A stretch of DNA of 64,000 nucleotides from Chromera velia (lineage: Eukaryota > Sar > Chromeraceae): the NCBI GenBank assembly GCA_018398765.1, contig JAHBMJ010001295.1, positions 31,034 through 95,033 on the forward strand, read 5' to 3'. A model generated the notes under the pieces. The model worked only from the letters and a program-made list of their open reading frames with translations. It was not told the DNA's origin and did not search any database. Positions 1 to 26,742 of the stretch are shown here, in pieces; position 1 is the first letter of the stretch; each line of letters begins with the position of its first letter. Both the position numbers and the translations under genes were made by a program.

Positions 1-67
1 TACACACTTTCCAAAGGCAGATTTTCATCTCCTCCGTACGTACACATATTTCCTCTTTACCATGCAG

Positions 68-15698
<15,631 letters not shown>

Positions 15699-16671
15699 AT
15701 GTCGTTGCATTGATTTTGTGCAGCTTGATGTGCTCACCCCCTCCCCTCTCTCTCACTCTCCTTGCGGAGATCCCGAATCTCTGCCCGGCCGACAGGCGTG
15801 CGCTTGGACAAACACTAGGACAAACATTCCATCGCTCACCAATTTGACAGGACCAGTTGTACTGGCTTGACCCATCGATTGGGCAGCATGCGTAAGCTTG
15901 GTGCTTCAAATAAAAATTAGATAAGCAAGAAGAAGAGTAAAAATACGAATTGATTCAAGAAATCTCTTAAGGTTTTCAATTGCAGTGCCGCCGTCCCATC
16001 ACTGCAACGTACGTCAACAATCTAAAGTAAGATGTACAAAAATAATGATCATAATTTAGAGGGCCAGCTTCTTTTTGCAATTTGAAGGAAGTGATTTTTT
16101 ATCAACTATAATAGAAATTTGGAATCACATAAAATCTATTGTATTGCTCAAATTATATATATAATTTGAAAAACTGGTCACATATACTTAGAATTCCAAG
16201 TCTAATTATAATTTTTAAGTATAGTTTGCTCTATGCTAGTCTCTATTTTTCTGTTTAGCTAGCCTAGCATCTAGATACGGATGGCAATGACGTATCAGAG
16301 CCATAGTCAATTTATTTAAAAAGTTTATATTAAAGAGTTTATAGTTTGAACAGTGAATCAGTAATAAGTTTTTTGAATGTGAAGTTCAGTAGTACTAAGG
16401 CCTTTAATTTGATACAAATGCCCTGACTAACTCCTATTTGACGTAAGAAGTTCAGAAATGAACGGATGGTGATGAAGCCCTTCGAACGCCTTTTTCGTAC
16501 ATGTATTCCAATCTTTGTTCTCCCTCTTCACTGGTTTGCTCTGTCTGCTCTCAGTATCTTAGATTGGTTTGACTGTCGCAGCCTTTTATAGTGAGGGACG
16601 GTACTTAAATTGATTAAGCATCATGATTCAGGCGCCGGGTTTCAGCTAGCAGACGGCAGCCCCACCTCGAT
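15699..16671. other. AT-rich spacer, no gene seen
   Basis: After the TAA stop the sequence becomes AT-rich from about 15900. I see no conserved domain or clear splice-site series. Confidence 0.6.
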
Positions 16672-16787
16672 GAGTGATGCAAGTCTAGCAAAGAGGTAAT
16701 ACAACATTGTCCTAGACTCATGCATTGCATGATGGCCTATAGACCGATCAATAATAATAATAATGATGATGATGATGATGATAATGA
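16672..16787 (+). mobile_element. LINE 3'-tail relic or SINE sharing the LINE tail
   Basis: This stretch matches 58123-58227, the 3' end of the LINE at 53.6-58.2 kb: a shared block around cctagactcatgc and gatggcctatagaccgat, then an (AAT)n(GAT)n tail at 16749-16787. No LINE coding sequence precedes it, so it is a severely 5'-truncated copy or a SINE that borrowed the tail. Confidence 0.8.
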
Positions 16788-17690
16788 TTTTAAACTTCTA
16801 TGTTTGATCAATTCTATCTAAAACAAAATACATGATAGAATTTCCTAGAATAATCGATATGATTGATATCTTTCATAAAACAACATATTCAATAATATGT
16901 TAAAAGGGTAAATATAATCATATAAAATAAAGATTGAATCTATTCATATTTGTATTTAAAAACCTATCATTATGGGGATGCCTGATGCAGATTAAAACGG
17001 TTTAATCAAACATTTAAAAGAGCAATGGCTGCAGAACCTTGCAGTATGTAAGTTGAATTATTGTATAGGTTGAACCATAAAATTTTAGTCTACTTTTATT
17101 TTTCTCCTCCCAACTAGCTGGGACATTCACTGCCTTCACACTACTTCTGAGTTGTGAATCTTTTTAGTCGATCATTTGCACTCTTGCTAATTCATTCACT
17201 CAGTGACACTTACTTGATCATTCACCCACTGAATAAGAGCGCTGATGGGATAGGTATGCTATGCGTACGCTGTACGCTGTATAGCTGCCATCTCTATGCA
17301 CAATCTGCAAGCTGTTCCCCATATTCTGTTCTTGCGTCGGTCCTCCTCATTCTCTTTTTTTGCCATCTCCACAGTGCTAACGGGGTGGGGGCGTCTTGGT
17401 ATCGACTGCAATGCAAAAGACGGCTGCCCCCAAAGCGCTGCTGATATGTAGGTCGGTGAACGACGGTGTCGGCTGAGATGAAGATTCCACCGTTTTTTAT
17501 GCTGCCTCCATATTTGCTCGTCTACTTCTCTCTTTCTCCCAATCCGTGATACAATTGTGGTATGCCTACACATATGTATTACCCGTCTCTCATCCAGCTT
17601 TGCGGACCCCGCCAGTGGGACAGTCACCTTGCTCTCCTAGATCTTCAGTAGAACTCCTCCATTTAGCCACGCAGCCGATCACATTCTCTG
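16788..17690. other. AT-rich to mixed spacer, no gene seen
   Basis: AT-rich to about 17120, then mixed composition. Short open frames only. No recognisable domain. Confidence 0.5.
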
Positions 17691-18540
17691 CACTCTGCTG
17701 GCTAAGCTTGCGAATCAGATCCCTTCCTACCCTATCGTTTGCCGATCAGATCCCTCCACCCTCTTTATAGACCCCCCTACCGTGCCGATCACACACCCCC
17801 TACTCTGTCTGCCAGACCCCCTCACTCTGCCGATCAGATTGCTCTGCTCTTCCTGCCAGACCCTTCCACTCTGCCGATCAGATCCCTGCAGACCCCCCCA
17901 CCCTGATGACCAGATCCCCCTACTCTTTCGATCAGATCCTTCGCACACACACCCATCCTGATATCCAGACCCACCCATTCTGCTAATCAGATCCTTTACA
18001 CTCTGCCGGCCAGACCCCTCCACTCTTTCGACCAGGTCTTCTGCAGACCTCCCCACCCTAACGACCAGATCCCCCCACTCTGCCGATCAAATCCTTTGCA
18101 GACCCCTCAACTCTTTCGATCAGATCCTCTACAGGCTCCCTCATCCTGACGACCAGATCCCTCTGCCCTGATTACAGACCCCCTCGCCCTGCCAATCAGA
18201 TCCTCTGCAGACCCCTCCACTCTGTTGGCCAGACCCCCTCACTCTAGCGGCCAGACCTTCCTACCCTGCCGATCAGACCCCTCCACCCTGTCTGCCAGCC
18301 CCCCCTACAGTGCCGATCAGACCCCTCCACCCTGCCGATCAGATCCCTCTACTCTTCCTGCCAGACCCCTCCACCGTGACGTTGCCGATCAGATCTCTCC
18401 ACCTTATCTGCTACCCCCCCTACCGTGCCGATCAGATCCCTCCTCCCTGCGAATCAGACCCCTCCACTCTTTCGATCAGATCCTCTACACCCTGCCGATC
18501 AAATCCCTCCAGCTTGCTCATCAGATCTTCTGCTCCCTTT
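17690..18540. repeat. Degenerate pyrimidine-rich minisatellite (GATCAGATCC type)
   Basis: Roughly 30 imperfect copies of a 22-32 bp unit built on gccgatcagatccctccacc, strongly strand-asymmetric (C and T on the plus strand). A short block of the same unit recurs at 24180-24270. Confidence 0.8.
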
Positions 18541-19400
18541 TGTTTTGCCCGACTATTTTTTTGTATCCTCTAAGACTTTCAGACCCCAAAAAAGACGTTT
18601 TTCCTGGTGCCTGCAGCTTTGCTTCTTCTCTACTGCATGTATCGCTCTATGGGTCAGCTTCCCCTTTTCCTCCCTCTACCTCTACTGATACCGACAAACT
18701 GCTCCGTGGTTCTGTGCATCCTCGATTTTTTCTTTGTCCCGCCGTATATCTTTTTTCCCCTTTTACCTTGCCGCATTCGGTCCCTCTATTCCTTCGTGCG
18801 TCTGTCCATCTATCCGTCTGTCCCTCCATCTGTGCCCCTCTCTCCTTTCCGCCTTTTTCCTTTCATCCGTCCATTTGCCCTTGTCCCTCTTTTGTATCCT
18901 TCTGCCGTCTCCCCCCTTTTTCTTTCTGTGGTTCTTTCCCTCTGTATGACTGCATGTCTCTTTATCTCTTTGTTTATCTCTCTATCCTTCTGCAAGTTGC
19001 TCCTCCATCCTTCTATCCTTTCATCCCTCCGTTCCTCTATCCGTGTGTCTTTCCGTCCCTTTCTCCCTCTGTGCAGCTGTCCGTCCATCCTCTTTTTGTC
19101 TGTCTATCCTTCTGATAGTGTCCGTTCTCATTTCTGTCTCTACCCTTTTGTTAAACCGTCTGTCTGTCTGTCCCTCCGCTAGTCCTTTTTTTCTTTTCAC
19201 TTTCTGTCCTGTCCTTCCTTTTGTATTGTGTCCTTCTATCCCTCAGTCCATCCTCCCTTCCATATTTTATCCCTCTGGCCTCTGACAGTGTGTCTCTTCG
19301 GTTCCATATCCCCCCGCCACTCCGTCCGTCTGCTGTCCCTTTCTTGGTCTTTCCCTTCGTTCCAGCCCCTTGTGTTCTCTTTTAATCGGTAGTCACTGTA
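18541..19400. repeat. Pyrimidine-rich dispersed repeat, copy 1
   Basis: Runs of C/T with words such as tccgtccatc and tctgtctgtc. The block near 18590-18720 (gacgtttttcctg, ctgcagcttt, gataccgaca) has a diverged counterpart in the same order near 23665-23815. Open frames here are compositional. Confidence 0.6.
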
Positions 19401-20907
19401 TTTTTCTGCTACGGACTACAGGTTAGCCCCCGTGGTTGCTTTTCTATCAGAATGAAGAGAAAAGAAAGCAAAGAAAAGAACGCTCCAGTTTATATATATG
19501 TATTATTTTTTCTCTCTCTCTTTTTCTCCATGTGTGTCTGTCTGTCTGTCTACGTCTTTCTCTCTACCCCTTTTTCTCTCTCTCTCTCCCTCTATCTCTT
19601 TATCTAATTGTCTATGCATCTTCTCCTCTTATGTTCTACATTTCAGGTGAACGCTCGTGGACTGACCAGGCTGTCCTCTAACAGCAGTGAGTGCAGGTCA
19701 GGCCTGTGGTGGGAGGGGAGGGGGGGACATCCAACTGTCTAGAGTGGCCTTTTGATTTCATCGTTCTTCCTTCCCAACACTCCACTTCTGAGGTTCTGTA
19801 TGCTTTTCTATATCCTTTTCCATTTCTCTGCTCTCCATCTGCTTTTTCTCCTTTAAGAGAGGCATTCCCATACGGATAAGTAACTGACCTATCTGGAATA
19901 AGTGAGTGTTGTCTCCTTCTTATTCTCTCCGTCTTTGTGTTCTCTCTCACACATACATCTATGAACACGCACACCCTCTCTCTCCCAACTGATTTCCCTT
20001 TCCCGCTCTCTCTGTCTTACTTTCTTTCCCTCTATCTATCTGTCCAGATGCATCACTGTCGACGCTTATACATGTTTCTAGTATATTGATATATGTATAT
20101 ACATACATATGTATATATATATATCCTCTCTCCCTCTGTCCATCTGTCTGTCCATGCAGATGCAGGGAGCTCCCCCAAAGCAAACGAGGACGGAGACTGG
20201 ATTAAGAGAGCGGAACGCGAAATATTCATAAGGAATCATTCATCTCCATAGCACCTTTTTAAGTCATTCTTTCCTTTATCTTCCTCCCTTTCTTGCTTCC
20301 TTCTTTCCTTTGTTCCTCCCTTTATTCCTTTCTATCTCCCTGCATCGTTGCTCTCTCCCCTTTGTTTAATGTAGGGGGAGGTTTTTATGTATTTGTGTCA
20401 ATATGTGAAACCTGAGTGAGAAGACTCAAGCAACATAAGAAACGGAGACAGAAAACAAGACTGAAAGGAGAAAGGGAAAGACGGGGCTTTGGAGGGCAGA
20501 AAAAGATAAGGAAAGAGGGAAGAAAGAGAAAAAGAAAGAAAGAAAGAAAGAAAAAGGGAAGGAAGGAACAAGCGTTTGCATGCCTGTCTATGTGTATGGA
20601 TGTCTGCATGTCTGTGTATCTGGCTGTCGGTGTGTCTGTCTGTCAGTGCATGCAGATCCGTGTTCATCGACTTTGTGAGTGTTGCCCTCAAATTGGTTCT
20701 GCCTCCAGGCTCTTTGCGGTCGGTCGATCTTCTTTTCTTCTTCCTTCATACATGATTTATTTTTCTTTCAATCAATTAATCCATCGTCTTTCGTTCACTG
20801 ATTGAGTGATGCATGTTTTCCATTCTTGAGGATCGCCTGTTAGTCAGGGTGTTTGGTGCCCATTTGGATTGATAGTGTGCTGTTGCCTTCTTGATTTCTC
20901 TTTCTAA
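19401..20907. other. Spacer with microsatellites, no gene seen
   Basis: CT-rich and AT dinucleotide tracts (for example tatatatatat near 20110), then a purine-rich gaaagaaa stretch at 20520-20570. Splice-like signals at 19645 and 20160 do not link into an open model. Confidence 0.5.
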
Positions 20908-21250
20908 AGACAAATCTATCCCAAATGGTCTCCAACATCAAAACGGTCTCCAAAATTACCATATTTATCAAACATTTCTAGGTACTAAACAATGATTAAA
21001 AACTTAAAACAAAGAGTTTTAAACGGTTTGAGAGTGTAATTAAGTGTTTTTTAAATCCTAGTTAGTAAGAGAATTATATAAAAATTTGATTTATGATAAC
21101 TATATATATATTTAAATTTGAACGTATAATTTTAAGTTACTCTTTAAAATATTTTCTTCACAATAAATCTTAAGGTTTTAACAGAAAGATTGAAAATATG
21201 TAAAACATAGTGTAGAGCTTTTACAAGTATCATAATTGATGTTATTAATA

Positions 21251-21286
<36 letters not shown>

Positions 21287-22183
21287 GTACTAGACTGTCT
21301 GAATACAAATTATGAGCAGAACGCTCATAATATTGGCCGTGAGCTGAAGGCACTGTTTCAGCGTAACACTGCAACAACCAGACAACGAAGTTGTTTGTCT
21401 CAGATAACAATTTTTTAATGCCGCCGAAATAATAATCAACATTTTTATATTGGCTTTCAGTGTACGTAACCTGTCAGTAAAGATCTGTGTGCATGTGGAT
21501 CTGATGCATAGAGGCATGCAAAAGAAAAAAGACGTCGATCAAAGATAGAGAGTAAGACGGGCCTCTCTAAATTTACCCACCACGCAAACTAGCAGAACGA
21601 CATGGCCATGTCCGAAGAAGAGAGACGGCTGAGGTTCGTTCCAATGTCCGCTTTCTCAATGGCATGTGAAGAATCCAGCTATTCTATTTGAAATACCGTA
21701 CAACCTGATCTCGAAACATCAACAGTGAACACTTTCAAAACAGATCCACAGTTTCACAATATGTAGAGATAAATATGCAGTGTACGTCGATCTAGTCGAT
21801 TATGTCGATCATCTTTGAGCTCAATGTGCGTAGAGGTACAACCGCGTCCTTCAGCTACATCTGCGTGCGTCAAAATTGGCTTCTTTGATTTAATCGATAT
21901 CGATCCGTGCGATTTTAAATTCCGGTGCTCCCCGCCGCCGCCTTAATTGCATGCATGACAGGCGCGTGCGCTGAAGCACAAAACACGCACGCCGCGCGGT
22001 CAAACACAATATATTTTTTTCTCTCACTAAACCCAATTTAAAAACAGGAAATCGTACTGTTTAATGGCTTAAAACTCTTTGTTTTAAGCTTTTAAATATT
22101 GTTTACTGCCTAAAAAAGCTTGAGAGGTATGGTTGTTTTGGAGACCGTTTTACTGTTGGAGACCGTTTAGGATAGATTTATCT
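20908..22183. mobile_element. 1.28-kb TIR element with 6-bp target duplication
   Basis: Imperfect terminal inverted repeats of about 130 bp: the left end begins agacaaatctatcc and the right end, reverse-complemented, begins agataaatctatcc. Both carry two copies of a ggtctccaa motif and the word cttaaaacaaagagtttta. The flanks are ttctaa at 20902-20907 and 22184-22189, a 6-bp target duplication. The interior is AT-rich with (TA)n at 21260 and encodes no recognisable transposase, so it is probably non-autonomous. Confidence 0.8.
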
Positions 22184-22189
22184 TTCTAA

Positions 22190-23162
22190 CGATAAGAAAA
22201 AAAAGGCAAGACGTGCTCGTGGTTTTCAGTAAAGATGAATGTGGTTCTTCTGCGCATGTCGGATCCTTATAACAAAAAAGGAAGGCTTCTTTTCTCTTTC
22301 TGCAGGTGGGCGTTGGAGGGGGACGACGGCGAAAGTGCTCTTATGGTCCGGTGTACATGAAAACAACCGCTCTCTACGCATGTGGAGCGCTGCGTGTGCA
22401 TGCATTCGGAGTTATGGAGTGCATGCTATAGGAATGCTTTTCAACTTTCAACTCATCGAAAGGGAACTGGACGAGACGGGGGGAGGCGGTTGGAGTTGAA
22501 GAAGACAAAGGGGATGTGCAGAGCTGATGAGGAGAGAAGAAAAAAGAGGAAAAGAGAGAAACGCAGAAGACGAAAGGAGAGGGAGTTCGGTTTAGCTACA
22601 GATGAGATGAGAATGAGGAAAGAGACAAGGAAGAAGAGAGAAAGAATGGACAGGGAAAAGGATGGCATGAGAGAAGCCCTTCAAAACAGTGGAGCAAACT
22701 GAAGGGAGGCAGAGTGGACTCTGTGGTGTTCCAACCAGGATTCTCCTAGAGGTCAGTAGGATGGATTAAGGAATGGAAAGATAGTTGGATTGCTGTGTTT
22801 CGTTTTCTCTCCAATTCTTCTTTCATGGACCAAACTCTACAGACTATCCCTTGATCCCCTCCTCCCCTCTCCTACCCGCTTGCTTTGTTTTTTTCCCTCT
22901 CCCCATTCTTTCATTCCTTCTCTGTTCTCTTCAGGTGACACGCACAGATTTCTGGGGGCGTTAGACTCTCGAAGGCTACCCCCCTTGAGCCCGGGTTGCA
23001 CTCAGTAGACGTTCATCTCTGGCACCCCTCTGGGGCAGGTAGAGGTGGATGCTTTTACTATATCTCCCCTTTTTTTTTGTCTGTTTGTCTCCCTTTTTTT
23101 TTTTAGCCCTCCTCCCCTCTCCCCCCCTTCACTCAGTAAAAAACGTCATCGTCTATATGAAA
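22190..23162. other. Purine-rich then pyrimidine-rich spacer
   Basis: Purine-rich at 22500-22700 and pyrimidine-rich after 22780. Open frames are low-complexity Lys/Glu/Arg or Ser/Pro strings. No gene is supported. Confidence 0.5.
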
Positions 23163-23450
23163 GTGTCACACTAGGTGTCACACCCCAAATGAAAAGTGTC
23201 ACTGAAAAATGAGGTAGGATCCAGGTTGCAGTGACACTTGTGACGTTTGTGACGTTTTCCTCCAGAAATTTCTTTTTTTTCTTTTTTTTTTTAGAGAATA
23301 GGACGTACTAATATGTATTGTTATTGATTTTTACAAAATAATTGTAAAAAATGTCATAAGTGTCATAAATGTCACTGACAGGTCAAATCAAAGCCACTGT
23401 TGAATGACACTTCTGGATCTGTCTTCCTCAAAAGTGTCACAAGTATCATT
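23163..23450. repeat. Cluster of GTGTCAC / GTGACAC words
   Basis: GTGTCAC, GTGACAC or close variants (tgtcat, gtgacg) occur about a dozen times in both orientations within 290 bp. The block is bounded by A- and T-rich tracts (cgtcatcgtctata on the left, caagtatcattttt on the right). Confidence 0.55.
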
Positions 23451-23639
23451 TTTTTTCAACTCTCTCCTTGTCTCTTTTTTTCTTTTTTTGAGGGGGGGGG
23501 GAAAGGGGGGTGTCTCATGTGCCGGCAGTAAGGTTAACAAGAAAAACTCATTATGTCTACTTCCTAGTGAAAAAATTTCTTCTCCAACCAACTCCCTGTG
23601 CCTCTTCTTCATGCACGCTTCCTCTGGTTTTGTCCATCT

Positions 23640-24330
23640 GCTTCCCAGACTCTTTTTTGCATCAGATGAAAAAAAAGTCTATTTTCCTGACTGCTGCAGC
23701 TTTTGCGTCCTCTCAACTGCACACTGAGTCCAAGGTCAGCTCTTGTCTCCCTATTGTTTTTCCTCCACCCTCATTTCAATGTCCCCCCCGATACCGACAG
23801 ACTCCGTCTCTCTTTTTTTCAACTGCTTCAGACCCCTCTTACTTTTATTTTTGACTCTCTTTTTGCACGTTTTTTGTCTTTCTTTTATTTCTCCGTCTAC
23901 CCCATTTTTCTTTCTGCCTATCTGTCTTTGTATTCTTTTGTCTTCGTATCTTTTCCCCCCCTCTGTCTTTCTATTTTTTCTATCCCTCATTATCCCTCCA
24001 TGGGCCCCACCCCTTTGTCTTTCTCCCCATCCGTCCGTCTTAGCCTATCCTTTCTTCTCTCTGCCCTTTTGTCTATCTATCCTTCTCTGTCTCTATCCAT
24101 GCTTTTTGTCCATCTGTCTCTTTGCTCCTGTGTCCAACTGCCCCTTTGCATTCCTAATAATTTCCTATCTGTCTATCAGACTCCTCCACTCTGCTGCCCA
24201 AACCCCCCTACCCCTGCTAATCAGGTCCCCCCACCCTGATGACCAGATCCTTCGTAGACTCCTCCAATTTACTAACCAGACACTCCGGGCCCACTCAACT
24301 TGCCAAATCCTGTTCATACCGTCTCACCTA
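23640..24330. repeat. Pyrimidine-rich dispersed repeat, copy 2
   Basis: Diverged counterpart of 18541-19400, with a short block of the GATCAGATCC-type minisatellite at 24180-24270. Here the minisatellite follows the pyrimidine-rich part, the reverse of the order in copy 1. Confidence 0.55.
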
Positions 24331-24577
24331 TTATTTTTTTCGCTATTCTCCCTCCATCTCTTTATTAGTTTTCACACTTCTTTGCATATAAGTTTTGCAG
24401 ACACATTATCCCTTTGTGGCTGTTGTCTTTTCTGTTTGTTTGTTATGCTGTGCTCCTGTGTGTTTCTTTATAACCTGTCTCCAATCTTTTCTTTCACAGA
24501 TCTTCCACTTTCCTGTTACTTTTTCTCTCTTGATCATCTGTAGCCGTTGTATGGTCTACATTTTTTCTGCTTTGCAG

Positions 24578-24872
24578 ATATCGGTCCTCGTTTCCCTTTG
24601 CAAATGCCGAGATTTCCTTTCCGAGATATTAGGCTTTCTTGTCAGAAAGCTTTTTTGGAGGTGTTAGTTTATCTCCATAGTGATACAGGTTCTTCCTTTT
24701 GGAGATACCAGGTCTTCTCGTTGGAGATACCAGGTCTTTCTGTCAGAGACAACAGATCTTTCCATCAAAGACACCAGTTCTCCTCAGAGATACAAGGTTT
24801 TCCTATTGGAGACACCAGGTCTTTCCCTCAGAGATACCAAGTCTTCTTGTTGGAGACACCAGGTCTTCCCAA
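24578..24872. repeat. 22-bp degenerate minisatellite (GGAGATACCAGGTCTT type)
   Basis: Imperfect 22-bp units of the form ggagataccaggtcttctcg. About eight are clear from 24700 onward and more degenerate ones precede them. Confidence 0.75.
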
Positions 24873-26742
24873 TTATAGTATAGTATATATAGCATGCTGC
24901 TAAGCACAGCCCGGCCCGCGTTATATGCTAGTTATATGTCACCTAGTATATGTATATCACAATACTAGTATATATAGGCACTGTATTAAGCAGTCTAGGC
25001 TTCTATATATATAAGCTCTATCCTAGCTACTCAGGTTATCAATTGCCCCTGGCAAGTTGCAACGCCAACGTTACCCTGTTCTATAGACCCCTAGAGAAGC
25101 ATCGCCCTAGACACCGCCTTAATTGAAACATGATGATCTTTATGCTATATGGGAATCATGCCAGATGCAATTAGTCAATCTGTGAACGGCTTTAAGAATT
25201 AAGCTGTGTTTTTTTATCCATTTTGCTCCCTTGAGTCATACGCCGCTTGATCCAGCGCTGACAGATCTGGAGAGAGATCGAGATGCGAGAGAAACTATGA
25301 GAGAAAAGAAAGGAGTGGCAGTCGCAAAGGGCATCATGCTGCATGCCCACCCATGCATGCCGTACGCTCTTTATTAACCGCACGGCAATTCTCTTCCTTC
25401 CCACCCCACAGTATATATGCATGCAGTACATGTCACCGTTACACTGTCACGTATGACTCTCACATTTAAGAGGCCCTTTGACCTATGCGCCCGACCGCCT
25501 TACCCCTCATACAAGCTGAAAGAGCCATACATCGATCATTCATTTCATTTAGTATTCAGCAAGCATGCAAACACAAAAAATTATCTTAAAGCTTCCTCTC
25601 AGACTCTGTTACTGTGACATAGAGAAAGTCAGCAGAAACGGAGCGGCAGACGCAAAGGACATTATGTCACATATTTACCACATAGTTAAAATAGGATAGT
25701 ACATGATATTATTGTATGCTACAATAAGATGGTATACAGTCGGTACTATAAGTCGATCCTAAGGACCATCCTAAGGCGTTTTACGGTCCATCCTACATCA
25801 ATCCTAGAGTCAATTAGATAGATTCCTAAATGTGATTACTAAATGATGAAGCATTGATCATTAAAATAAAAGAACATATTCAAAATTATTCACAGAGCTT
25901 TATATATAAAGCTACCAGTCAGTCAGTCAGTCAATCATGGTCAAAGAGGCAGGCGCTGACAGCCTGAGGGCACCCAAAGCAGCAGCCTGTTGGGCCTTCC
26001 GAAAGACAGAGAGGACGTCGAGGTTCCTGATCCTCTAATACACACGCTTGTGTTTCAGGGGCCAGTCCGCAAGATTTGCAGGGAGACCTCTTAAAAGAGC
26101 ATAGAAGAGCACCTCAAAGAGTTTAGCCTTCGTTCAAATAAGGCCTCGATCTGAAGAGGGAGCAAGGGAGGGGGGGGGGAGAGGCTGTTTGAATCGTTTG
26201 AGATCCGATTTGTGTGCTTTCTCCCTGCCGCTGTCTGCCAGCCGGCCCTGTCTAGGGGGTGAGGCATTGTGCCGTGATTGTACGAATGGTTTAGGAACTT
26301 TAAAGGATTCACATACGTGTACATTACAAAGGATTTGAATAATGTTAAATTAAGTCTGCATAGTGTTAAAACTTAGTAGAACTCTCATACGAATGCGTAA
26401 AAAGCCTAGAAATTTTTTTTTTTATAACATAGATAGGATAGTACATTGTACTATCGAACTTAATGAAAAGGATTCGAATACAGTGGAATTGCACTGTAGT
26501 ACAGTGTACTATCCGAACTATGATCTACCGGCACCATTCATGCACTCCCTGCGTGCCAAGCAAGAGACACTCAAAGCTGAAGACCCCTCCCTCCCTCACT
26601 CCCTCTTTCCCCCCCCCTCCTCTCTCGCTCTCTCCCATCTGAGACTCCGAGTCGTCCCAAGACATCCATCTCTCTTTCCCTCCCCACCCCGCCTCACACG
26701 CTATCTCTTGATTCAGAACTTCCTTTTGCCATGGGCCTTTTC
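24873..26742. other. AT-rich spacer with a small hairpin element
   Basis: No gene recognised. At about 26444-26516 a small inverted-repeat unit occurs: aggatagtacattgtactat at the left and a matching gtagtacagtgtactatcc at the right. A related word (ataggatagtacat) is at 25690. Several SINE- or MITE-sized relics are possible. Confidence 0.45.
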
